Below are positions 1-5,595 of a DNA stretch of 5,595 bases, piece by piece. The notes beneath the pieces were generated by a model. The model was not told where the DNA came from. It ran no database searches and saw only the letters and a list, made by a program, of their open reading frames with translations. How positions within the stretch are numbered: position 1 is the first letter of the stretch; each line of letters starts with the position of its first letter. The position numbers and the translations under genes are program-made. The DNA comes from Hyphomicrobiales bacterium (GTDB lineage Bacteria; Pseudomonadota; Alphaproteobacteria; Rhizobiales; GCA-2746425), in contig NVXB01000015.1 in NCBI GenBank assembly GCA_002746425.1, positions 41,608 through 47,202 of the forward strand, given 5' to 3'.

Positions 1-2175
1 GGTTTTCAGCGGGTTATTCAGCGCGCGGTTATTCACGTTCAATCATCGGGGCGCGAAGAAGTAACCGGTGCAAATGTGCTGGTTGCCATCTTTGCCGAAC
101 GCGAAAGCCACGCGGCCTATTTTCTGCAAGAGCAGGATATGACCCGTTATGACGCGGTCAATTATATCAGCCACGGCATTGCCAAAAGGCCGGGTATGGA
201 TGAGCCACGCCCAGTTCACGGTAGTGAAGACGAGGATTCGGTTGCCTTTGAAGCTGATGGTGCCGAAGACAAGAAAACACCTGATGCACTTTCCGCCTAC
301 TGTGTTGATCTGAACGAAAAGTCTGTAGCTGGTAAAATTGATCCTCTGGTGGGCCGCCATGCGGAAGTTCAGCGTGTCATTCAGATTTTATGCCGCCGGC
401 AAAAAAACAACCCATTGCTTGTGGGTGATCCTGGTGTTGGCAAAACGGCCATTGCCGAGGGGCTTGCCAAAAGAATCGTTGATGGTGAGGTTCCCGAAGT
501 TCTTCGCACAGCGACGGTCTTTTCGCTGGATATGGGCATTCTTTTGGCCGGTACACGCTATCGCGGCGATTTCGAAGAACGCCTCAAGCAGGTGATGAAA
601 GAAATTGAAGAATATGACGGGGCGATCCTCTTCATAGATGAAATTCACACCATCATCGGTGCTGGCGCGACATCTGGCGGTGCCATGGATGCATCTAATC
701 TATTGAAACCTGCGCTGGCAGCTGGAACGATCCGTTGTATCGGCTCGACCACCTATAAGGAATACAGGCAGTTCTTTGAAAAAGATCGTGCTTTGGTACG
801 CCGTTTCCAGAAAGTGGATGTGAACGAGCCAACCATTCCTGATGCGATTGATATCCTGAAAGGGCTTAAGTCCCGCTACGAGGATCATCATAAGGTTCGC
901 TATACCAATGATGCGTTGAAGGCAGCAGTGGAGTTGTCCGCGCGCTATATCAATGACCGGAAATTGCCGGATAAAGCGATTGATGTAATTGATGAAAGCG
1001 GTGCATCACAGATGTTGCTGCCGGAAAGCCGCCGCAAGAAAACCATCAATGTGAAGCAAATCGAAGATACGATTGCCACGATGGCACGCATACCGGCAAA
1101 ATCGATATCTAAAGATGATGCGGAAGTCCTGCGCAGTCTGGAAACCAATTTGAAGCGTCTGGTTTATGGCCAGGATGAAGCGATTGATGCCTTAACATCG
1201 GCTATCAAATTGTCTCGTGCTGGTTTGCGCGATCCGGAAAAGCCAATCGGCAATTATTTGTTCTCCGGGCCAACAGGTGTGGGTAAAACCGAAGTTGCCA
1301 AGCAGCTTGCTTCCTTGATGGGTGTTGAACTGCTGCGCTTTGATATGTCCGAATATATGGAGCGTCATACCATCTCGCGGTTGATTGGTGCGCCTCCCGG
1401 CTATGTCGGGTTTGATCAAGGTGGGCTGTTGACCGACGGCGTTGATCAAAATCCGCATTGCGTGTTGCTTTTGGATGAAATTGAAAAAGCTCATCCGGAT
1501 CTGTTCAATATCCTTTTGCAGGTGATGGATCACGGTAAGCTGACGGATCACAACGGCAAGCCCGTTGATTTCCGCAATGTGGTCATCATCATGACCACAA
1601 ATGCGGGTGCCAGCGAATTGGCTAAAAATGCCATTGGTTTTGGCTCAAGCAAACGCACGGGTGATGCGGAGGAGGCGATAAACCGGTTGTTTACGCCTGA
1701 ATTCCGCAACAGGCTGGACTCTATTATTGCCTTTGGCAGCTTGCCGCGTGAGGTTGTTTACAAGGTCGTCAATAAATTCGTCATGCAATTGGAAGCGCAG
1801 CTTGAAGATCGTGGTGTGACCTTTGAGTTGAATGACGAGGCAACAGCATGGCTTGCCGACAAAGGCTATGATGATCTGATGGGTGCACGGCCCTTGGCCC
1901 GCGTTATCCAGGAGCACATCAAACGGCCCTTGGCAGAAGAAATTCTGTTCGGCGCTTTGAAAAAAGGCGGAACGGTTAAGGTTGCTACCAAAAAAGATGC
2001 AGATGATCGGGTGATACTTGATCTGAGCGTGGTGGAAGACAAAGCGGTTAAACCCAAGAAGGAGACAACCGCGACCAAGCCAAAGCGCAAGGCTCCAGCT
2101 AAAGCCAGAGCTAGTCGTAGAAAACCTGATGGTGGCTCAGGGATTGTTCCAAAAGTTCCACTGCCAGTAAAATAA
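1..2175 (+). CDS. clpA: ATP-dependent Clp protease ATP-binding subunit ClpA (5' partial)
   Basis: Hsp100/ClpA AAA+ unfoldase, which with ClpP degrades cytosolic proteins and takes N-end-rule substrates through ClpS. The frame is open from base 1, so the first ATG (76) is internal. Window residues 1-70 are the end of the N-domain, followed by an acidic linker. NBD1 has Walker A GDPGVGKT (142-149), pore Tyr187, Walker B Asp213-Glu214 and Arg267-Arg268. NBD2 has Walker A GPTGVGKT (422-430 region, Lys429), pore motif GYVG (Tyr468), Walker B Asp492-Glu493, Arg571 and sensor-2 Arg630. IGF at 545-547 is the ClpP-docking loop. All these sit exactly 72 below the E. coli ClpA numbers (K220, Y259, E286, R339, K501, Y540, E565, IGL617, R643, R702), so about 72 residues are missing and the core has no net indels. 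Residues 678-724 form a Lys/Arg-rich tail absent from E. coli ClpA; the inferred full length is about 796 against 758. A clpS gene would be expected upstream, but that is not visible. Confidence 0.98.
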   Translation, partial: GFQRVIQRAVIHVQSSGREEVTGANVLVAIFAERESHAAYFLQEQDMTRYDAVNYISHGIAKRPGMDEPRPVHGSEDEDSVAFEADGAEDKKTPDALSAYCVDLNEKSVAGKIDPLVGRHAEVQRVIQILCRRQKNNPLLVGDPGVGKTAIAEGLAKRIVDGEVPEVLRTATVFSLDMGILLAGTRYRGDFEERLKQVMKEIEEYDGAILFIDEIHTIIGAGATSGGAMDASNLLKPALAAGTIRCIGSTTYKEYRQFFEKDRALVRRFQKVDVNEPTIPDAIDILKGLKSRYEDHHKVRYTNDALKAAVELSARYINDRKLPDKAIDVIDESGASQMLLPESRRKKTINVKQIEDTIATMARIPAKSISKDDAEVLRSLETNLKRLVYGQDEAIDALTSAIKLSRAGLRDPEKPIGNYLFSGPTGVGKTEVAKQLASLMGVELLRFDMSEYMERHTISRLIGAPPGYVGFDQGGLLTDGVDQNPHCVLLLDEIEKAHPDLFNILLQVMDHGKLTDHNGKPVDFRNVVIIMTTNAGASELAKNAIGFGSSKRTGDAEEAINRLFTPEFRNRLDSIIAFGSLPREVVYKVVNKFVMQLEAQLEDRGVTFELNDEATAWLADKGYDDLMGARPLARVIQEHIKRPLAEEILFGALKKGGTVKVATKKDADDRVILDLSVVEDKAVKPKKETTATKPKRKAPAKARASRRKPDGGSGIVPKVPLPVK

Positions 2176-2188
2176 AGTTAAAAATTTG

Positions 2189-2220
2189 AAAAAAGCCGCT
2201 CTTTTAGGGCGGCTTTTTTT
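2189..2220 (+). terminator. Rho-independent terminator of clpA
   Basis: The structure starts 13 bases after the clpA stop. The core stem pairs GCCGC (2195-2199) with GCGGC (2209-2213) and is extended inward by T-G and C-G around a TTTTA loop. It is flanked by six A residues (2189-2194) that pair with the T-run at 2214-2220. The A-run/T-run symmetry means it could also work on the opposite strand, although no minus-strand gene ends here. It separates clpA from azlC, so azlC needs its own promoter or read-through. Confidence 0.92.
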
Positions 2221-2228
2221 GTGGTCGT

Positions 2229-3044
2229 ATGCGCTTCATGCTAATCAGCATGAAATGCCGAACTCAAAATTTGAGTCTTCCCAAATCCAAAACCGAGCCT
2301 TCCTTGAAAAGCTATTCTGAACCCAGCGAAACAAACCGGCGCTATTGGTATTTCCGTGGCTTGCGCGGCGTGTTGTCGGTGCCTGCCTTCATACTCATGC
2401 TTAGTTTTGTTGGCTTCGGCGCGTTCTGTCGGGAAGTGGGCATGACAGTTGGTCAGGCCGCCTTTTCCACGGCCACAATATGGGCGCTGCCCAGCCAAGT
2501 GGTTTTAGCAGGGGCTGTTGCTGGCGGCTCAAGTTTGCTGCTGGTGATGATTGCGGTTGCCCTAGCTTCCATTCGTCTAACCCCCATGGTTGCGGCTTGG
2601 GTTCCAGTGGTACGCGGGCCCCAAAGCACGCGGTTCTCCCTCATATGCATGTCGCATTTTGTGGCGGTCACTGCTTGGATCATCTCCATGGCCAGGCTTC
2701 CAGAAATACCCAGAACAGGGCGCGCCAGTTATTTCGTTGGCTTTGCCTCATCGCTAACCGTTTGCAATACGTTCATCACGGTTTTCAGCTTTTGGCTGGC
2801 GGGAGAAATTTCTGCTGAGTGGCGCGGCGCCTTGTTTTATCTAACGCCCATCTATTTCCTGACATCACTTACGGGCGCTGCCAAGATACGTTCAGATCAG
2901 CTGGCCATGGTATTTGGTCTGGTGCTTGGCCCGGCCATTTATCTAACAGGCATACAGTTGGATTTGATGTGGACTGGCCTGATTGGTGGAACCACGGCGT
3001 TTGTTATCGTCAAGTTCTCCAAACGGTGGAGGGCGGCGAAATGA
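2229..3044 (+). CDS. azlC: AzlC-family branched-chain amino acid exporter, large subunit
   Basis: Polytopic inner-membrane protein of the AzlC (YgaZ) family. With an AzlD (YgaH) partner, characterised members export branched-chain amino acids or analogues such as azaleucine. Hydrophobic stretches lie near residues 46-66, 76-99, 100-127, 137-155, 167-195, 199-214 and 224-262, and a basic RGLRG segment precedes the first, as in the family. The family's usual NLRH-xx-YG region is replaced by ASIRLTPM (113-120), which marks a divergent subgroup, so the substrate is not certain. The start is uncertain. ATGs occur at 2229, 2238 and 2250, none with a clear Shine-Dalgarno, and TTGs occur at 2271 and 2304. 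The first ~37 residues are non-hydrophobic and overlap two dyads that could be regulatory DNA, so the true protein may begin later. The stop overlaps the azlD start (ATGA), implying translational coupling. The gene begins 53 bases after the clpA stop and just past its terminator. Confidence 0.88.
   Translation: MRFMLISMKCRTQNLSLPKSKTEPSLKSYSEPSETNRRYWYFRGLRGVLSVPAFILMLSFVGFGAFCREVGMTVGQAAFSTATIWALPSQVVLAGAVAGGSSLLLVMIAVALASIRLTPMVAAWVPVVRGPQSTRFSLICMSHFVAVTAWIISMARLPEIPRTGRASYFVGFASSLTVCNTFITVFSFWLAGEISAEWRGALFYLTPIYFLTSLTGAAKIRSDQLAMVFGLVLGPAIYLTGIQLDLMWTGLIGGTTAFVIVKFSKRWRAAK
2235..2254. promoter_or_regulatory. 8-bp perfect inverted repeat at the azlC start
   Basis: TTCATGCT (2235-2242) and AGCATGAA (2247-2254) are exact reverse complements around AATC. 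Each arm contains an in-frame ATG of azlC (2238 and 2250). It could be an operator, or an mRNA hairpin covering the start codons. The symmetry is seen directly; the function is inferred. An 8-bp arm with a 4-base loop can occur by chance, so confidence in a regulatory role is low. Confidence 0.35.
2262..2276. promoter_or_regulatory. Near-palindrome ACTCAAA-A-TTTGAGT in the azlC leader
   Basis: Two perfect 7-bp arms (2262-2268 and 2270-2276) flank a single central A. This odd-centred dyad, with AT-rich middle and outer G/C contacts, resembles a site for a dimeric regulator. It lies 7 bases past the preceding inverted repeat. If azlC starts at 2229-2250 the site is inside the coding region; if it starts at TTG 2304 it is in the leader. 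The regulator cannot be named. Confidence 0.35.
3028..3033 (+). promoter_or_regulatory. Shine-Dalgarno of azlD
   Basis: GGAGGG sits 7 bases before the ATG at 3041, inside the last codons of azlC. It is by far the clearest ribosome binding site in the window. It fixes the azlD start even though the same frame stays open well upstream (to about 2819). Confidence 0.85.
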
Positions 3045-3391
3045 ACCTTACATTCACCAGCCTGGACGCTTGGTGGTGGCCCTATGTGTTTATTTTGCTG
3101 GCAGGGTCCTTGCCAACCAACATATGGCGCTGGTTAGGCGTTTTTGCAGGCCAGGCACTGCGCGATGATTCCGATACGCTGCTTTGGGTGAAAGCAGTTG
3201 CCACCGCGCTTATTGCCGGGGTTATTTCAAAACTGATCTTGTTTCCCTCGGGCGCATTGGCCGACACGCCAATGTTGCTTCGAGTTGGCGCAACATTCGT
3301 TGGTATGAGCGTGTTTTGGATTAGTAAGAAAAACATCCTGCTGGGAGTTTTTAGCGCGGAAGCTGTTTTGCTATCTGGTTTGTTTCTTTAA
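3041..3391 (+). CDS. azlD: AzlD domain-containing exporter small subunit
   Basis: Small membrane protein of 116 residues, the usual AzlD/YgaH size, partner of AzlC in amino acid export. Hydrophobic segments lie near residues 11-36, 47-68, 77-95 and 97-116, giving about four membrane spans. The loop LPTNIWRW followed by a charged turn (RDDSD, 41-45) and then WVKAVATALIAGVI matches my recollection of rhizobial AzlD proteins and aligns with the family's xxLP...A-ALI region. The start is set by a strong GGAGGG site and by the ATGA overlap with azlC. The function is taken from the pairing and the family; the substrate is unproven. The stop (3389-3391) overlaps the stop of the convergent HIT gene, so the two mRNAs run into each other with no intergenic space. 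Confidence 0.87.
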   Translation: MNLTFTSLDAWWWPYVFILLAGSLPTNIWRWLGVFAGQALRDDSDTLLWVKAVATALIAGVISKLILFPSGALADTPMLLRVGATFVGMSVFWISKKNILLGVFSAEAVLLSGLFL

Positions 3392-3810
3392 GCCAGCGCT
3401 GCTTTTAATTTTTCAGCGTGTTTTGCCAGCACATCCGGATCTTCCATATCGCCAGTATGCGGCTTTAACGGCACGCCATCAAACCGTGGGATCAGATGAA
3501 CATGTGTGTGGAAAACCACCTGCCCACCAGCAGGTTCGGAGAATTGCTGCATGGTAATGCCATCAGCGTCAAACGCCTTCATCTGAGCATTGGCAACACG
3601 TTGCGCCGTCGCCATGACATCCGAGAGCGCTTGTAGATCGATATCCAACAGATTTCTGGAAGGCGCTTTGGGAAGCACAAGAGCATGGCCATCGCCGCGC
3701 GGCATAATATCCATAACGACAATAGTGGTCTCATTTTCAAAAACCTTTTGGCTTGGAAGCTCACCGCGCAGGATTTTAGCGAAAATGTTGTCGTTGTCGT
3801 ACTCAGCCAT
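3388..3810 (-). CDS. HIT family protein (nucleotide-conjugate hydrolase)
   Basis: A 140-residue cytosolic histidine-triad protein. The signature HTHVHLI (101-107), preceded by GGQVVF (95-100), is the H-x-H-x-H-x-x active site; His103 should be the nucleophile that forms the nucleotidyl intermediate. The N-terminal NIFAKILRGELPS (8-20) and the DIMPRGDGHALVLPK strand (34-48) are typical of Hint/HIT proteins, which hydrolyse nucleoside phosphoramidates and related AMP/GMP conjugates. The Cys-x-x-Cys often seen near the N-terminus of zinc-binding members is absent; Ala11 follows IF where Cys is common. The ATG at 3810 lies 6 bases after the upstream gene's stop and lacks a strong Shine-Dalgarno, so translation is probably coupled. 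It is the last gene of the minus-strand cluster. The physiological substrate cannot be read from the sequence. Confidence 0.95.
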   Translation of the reverse strand: MAEYDNDNIFAKILRGELPSQKVFENETTIVVMDIMPRGDGHALVLPKAPSRNLLDIDLQALSDVMATAQRVANAQMKAFDADGITMQQFSEPAGGQVVFHTHVHLIPRFDGVPLKPHTGDMEDPDVLAKHAEKLKAALA

Positions 3811-3816
3811 GGCAGT

Positions 3817-5055
3817 TTAGTCCGTTTTTTTAAAGGGTGTGTGTTGCAGAAGCGCATCTTGCTCCAATTTCACATGAAGACGCTCTTGTTCCAAATAGTT
3901 TTCCACTGCACTGCGAAAACCTTTGTCGGGTATCCAATGGGCAGAATAGGTTGTTGTCGGCACATAGCCGCGCGCCAGCTTATGTGAGCCTTGAGCGCCA
4001 GCCTCAACTGTTTTGTATTTATGTGCGATGGCCCAGTCTATGGCTTGATGATAACAAAGCTCAAAATGCAGATTGGGGTGGTCTTCAATACAGCCCCAAT
4101 TACGGCCATAAACAGTGTCTGAGCCGAGGAAGTTTAACGCGCCTGCGATATAGCGGCCATCACGTTTGGCCAAGATCAGAAGAACTCTATCGGCCATTCT
4201 CTCCCCAATCATCGAGAAGAACGCACGTGTAAGGTAGGGGGTGCCCCATTTCCTGTCGCCCGTATCCAGATAGAAATGAAAGAAAACATCCCAGTGATCC
4301 TCAGTTAGATCGCTGCCGGTGACGTGCTCAACCTCGATGTCGTTTTCTAACGCCCGTCGCCGTTCTTTGCGAAGTGCTTTCCGCTTGGATGATGAAAGCG
4401 CGGCTAAAAAATCGTCATAGTCGGAATAATTGTTATTTTGCCAATGAAACTGTTGGTCCGTGCGGCGTAGAAAATCCTGATCGGAAAGCTGGTCCCATTC
4501 TTGCTTTGTCAAAAATGTTAGATGCGCACTTGAGGCTTCATATTGGGATGTGACCTGCTGAATTCCCGCTGCAAGCAACCCTTCAATGGAATGTTGTCGC
4601 TGCAAATCTGCTACCAGCAATCGGCGCCCTGTAACTGGCGTGAAGGGAACGCATATCTGGATTTTTGGATAATACTCACCACCAGCGCGCTCATAGGCTT
4701 CGGCCCAACCATAATCAAACACATACTCGCCTTGGCTATGTGTCTTTATATAAGTTGGCACAATACCCAGTGGAGGGCCATCTTCTGCTTGCAACACGAG
4801 ATGCCTGGTATGCCAGCCCGTTTCGGGTGTTGCAGAGCCAGACTCCTCCAAAGACCACAGAAAATCATGAGACAAGAAGGGGTTATAGGGCAATTTATGA
4901 TTTTTTGATTCAAGCGGGTTGTCGCTCGGCCAACCGGGATTGGCACATGAATCCCATTCTTCGCGCTCAATTTCCTTTAAGCTTGAGAGGATTTTCAGTG
5001 TGTTTGGTAGATTTTCTGGATTGGTACGAGATGCCATAGGTTCAATGTATGGCAT
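3817..5055 (-). CDS. COG3146/DUF482 GNAT-fold protein
   Basis: A 412-residue soluble protein of the COG3146 (DUF482) family, related to GNAT acetyltransferases and FemAB-like aminoacyl transferases and often labelled 'peptidogalycan biosynthesis/recognition'; its reaction is not established. Recognised segments are PYNPFLSHDFLWSLE (56-70), FDYGWAEAYERAGGEYYPK (113-131), VPFTPVTGRRLL (136-147), the basic SSSKRKALRKERRRA (221-235), the WGTPYLTRAFF stretch (270-280) and the C-terminal AGAQGSHKLARGY motif (352-364). The last follows FELCYHQAIDWAI (331-343), the region corresponding to the acyl-CoA-binding half of the fold. There is no signal peptide or membrane span. The chosen ATG (5055) directly abuts the TAG of the upstream phosphodiesterase gene; ATG 5037 (Met7) is an alternative, and a 10-bp inverted repeat covers both. 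The nearest purine-rich site (GAGGG) is about 16 bases upstream, so coupled translation is likely. Confidence 0.9.
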   Translation of the reverse strand: MPYIEPMASRTNPENLPNTLKILSSLKEIEREEWDSCANPGWPSDNPLESKNHKLPYNPFLSHDFLWSLEESGSATPETGWHTRHLVLQAEDGPPLGIVPTYIKTHSQGEYVFDYGWAEAYERAGGEYYPKIQICVPFTPVTGRRLLVADLQRQHSIEGLLAAGIQQVTSQYEASSAHLTFLTKQEWDQLSDQDFLRRTDQQFHWQNNNYSDYDDFLAALSSSKRKALRKERRRALENDIEVEHVTGSDLTEDHWDVFFHFYLDTGDRKWGTPYLTRAFFSMIGERMADRVLLILAKRDGRYIAGALNFLGSDTVYGRNWGCIEDHPNLHFELCYHQAIDWAIAHKYKTVEAGAQGSHKLARGYVPTTTYSAHWIPDKGFRSAVENYLEQERLHVKLEQDALLQHTPFKKTD

Positions 5056-5057
5056 CT
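5029..5057 (-). promoter_or_regulatory. 10-bp inverted repeat over the COG3146 gene start
   Basis: On the transcribed (minus) sense, AGATGCCATA (5057-5048) and TATGGCATCT (5038-5029) are exact reverse complements around a 9-base loop. The left arm holds the ATG at 5055 and the right arm holds the in-frame ATG at 5037. In mRNA this hairpin would bury both possible start codons and the adjacent upstream stop, and ribosomes finishing the upstream gene could open it. The symmetry is direct; translational control is inferred. Confidence 0.45.
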
Positions 5058-5595
5058 ATTCAGGATCGAAACCCTCAAAGGTGATTTGATCGCAATATTT
5101 ATAAGCTTTTTTTGCCTGCTCTGACGATTTTACAGTCCAGCATATGACCGGCACCTTTTTGAAGCGTTGTATAAACGCTATTGGGCGGCTTGGAAAATCC
5201 CTGATATTAAACGACACAAAGTCTGGCTTGGTTCTTGGCCAATGCAAAAAATTGCTGAGAACAAGGCGCCGAAACCAACTCATATCGGGCTTCTTTCCGT
5301 CATTCACGAAATACTCGGCAACAATACCGTTGGTGACCCAAGGCACCCATTTCTGCATAGCAGCCACGAGATGGGGGTCAAATGACATTGTGGCCACGGG
5401 CCCGCTATAGCTGCTTAGCTCCTCGGCTACCTTCAATGCCAATCCCAAATCCTTGCTGAAGCGGCTTTTTAATTCAATGAATAGCGGAACGCTGCCATTG
5501 ACCTGCTGCAACAGCTCTCCCAATGTTTGAATTCTCTCATTGCAGTTCTTCAGTTTTAGTGCCTTCAAGTCAGCCAGAGTATGCTGATGAACAAA
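5056..5595 (-). CDS. Glycerophosphodiester phosphodiesterase (5' partial)
   Basis: C-terminal 179 residues of a GDPD-family TIM-barrel enzyme, which hydrolyses glycerophosphodiesters to glycerol-3-phosphate and an alcohol. The frame stays open to the window's right edge and the sequence before the internal TTG (5568) still reads as family sequence (HTLADLKALKL), so the real start lies beyond 5595. Counting from the edge, IPTL-like IQTLGELL (22-29) precedes the metal-binding Glu41-x-Lys43 of IELKS. Later come ATMSFDP, CWTVKSSEQAKKA and the terminal DQITFEGFDPE, where barrel-closing W-T-V and D-x-I-x-F-E-G-x-P signatures are expected. The N-terminal catalytic HRG motif is outside the window, so activity cannot be confirmed. 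The TAG at 5058-5056 touches the next gene's ATG. No membrane span is visible in this part, and the export state depends on the missing N-terminus. Confidence 0.93.
   Translation of the reverse strand, partial: FVHQHTLADLKALKLKNCNERIQTLGELLQQVNGSVPLFIELKSRFSKDLGLALKVAEELSSYSGPVATMSFDPHLVAAMQKWVPWVTNGIVAEYFVNDGKKPDMSWFRRLVLSNFLHWPRTKPDFVSFNIRDFPSRPIAFIQRFKKVPVICWTVKSSEQAKKAYKYCDQITFEGFDPE

Noticed and set aside
1192..1551. 119-residue open frame antisense to clpA
   Set aside because: It lies wholly within a strongly conserved NBD2 coding region and its translation shows no recognisable domain or ribosome binding site; it is a shadow of clpA.
2144..2173. Sigma70-like promoter TTGTTC-18-TAAAAT at the end of clpA
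   Set aside because: The match is weak in an AT-rich stretch and a strong terminator lies between it and azlC; kept only as a speculative part of a finding, not as a feature.
2480..2818. 112-residue open frame in another + frame inside azlC
   Set aside because: The composition (Cys, His and Arg mixed with no pattern) is typical of an out-of-frame read, and the azlC frame gives a coherent membrane protein across the same bases.
2819..3040. Longer 190-residue version of azlD starting at GTG 2819
   Set aside because: The extra 74 residues overlap conserved azlC and lack family similarity, while ATG 3041 has a strong Shine-Dalgarno and gives the usual AzlD length.
3807..3812. CCATGG palindrome at the HIT gene start
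   Set aside because: A 6-base palindrome is expected by chance and is too short to suggest function.
4543..5039. Two overlapping + strand frames of about 120 residues opposite the COG3146 gene
   Set aside because: The minus-strand protein is continuous and family-like throughout; the + frames have no domain character or start signals.
5566..5568. TTG as the start of the phosphodiesterase
   Set aside because: Upstream codons to the window edge stay open and read as GDPD sequence, and the essential N-terminal half would be missing, so the gene simply continues beyond the window.

Overview
The window looks like chromosomal DNA from an alphaproteobacterium, most likely of the Rhizobiales/Hyphomicrobiales. 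This is inferred from the protein character: a ClpA with a long Lys/Arg-rich tail, a divergent AzlC/AzlD pair, and a GDPD - COG3146 acetyltransferase-like - HIT gene cluster next to clpA. GC content appears to be near half by eye. No genus can be named from this alone. There are no RNA genes, mobile elements, CRISPR arrays or phage signs, and the coding density is very high.

Layout. On the + strand, clpA enters from the left edge already open (about 72 codons missing) and runs to 2175. A strong rho-independent terminator follows at 2189-2220. An azlC-azlD pair (2229-3044 and 3041-3391) comes next, coupled by a 4-base ATGA overlap. Two short perfect dyads (2235-2254 and 2262-2276) lie where azlC begins, and they leave its start codon uncertain. 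On the - strand, reading right to left, are a glycerophosphodiester phosphodiesterase (5595-5056, N-terminus beyond the window), a COG3146/DUF482 GNAT-fold protein (5055-3817) and a HIT-family nucleotide hydrolase (3810-3388). The two transcription units converge, and azlD and the HIT gene share the four bases TTAA as overlapping stop codons. No intergenic stretch exceeds about 60 bases.

Roles. ClpA is the AAA+ unfoldase of the ClpAP protease. AzlC/AzlD form a two-component inner-membrane exporter, by homology for branched-chain amino acids or analogues. The minus-strand cluster has no single obvious pathway: one member releases glycerol-phosphate from phosphodiesters, one is an uncharacterised acyl- or aminoacyl-transferase-like protein, and one hydrolyses nucleotide conjugates. 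The tight junctions (TAG directly abutting ATG, then a 6-base gap) indicate co-transcription.

No convincing new system was found; this is mostly ordinary core-genome sequence. The most notable points are two start-region inverted repeats (azlC and the COG3146 gene), each carrying ATG codons in both arms, and the shared-stop convergent junction with no room for a terminator.
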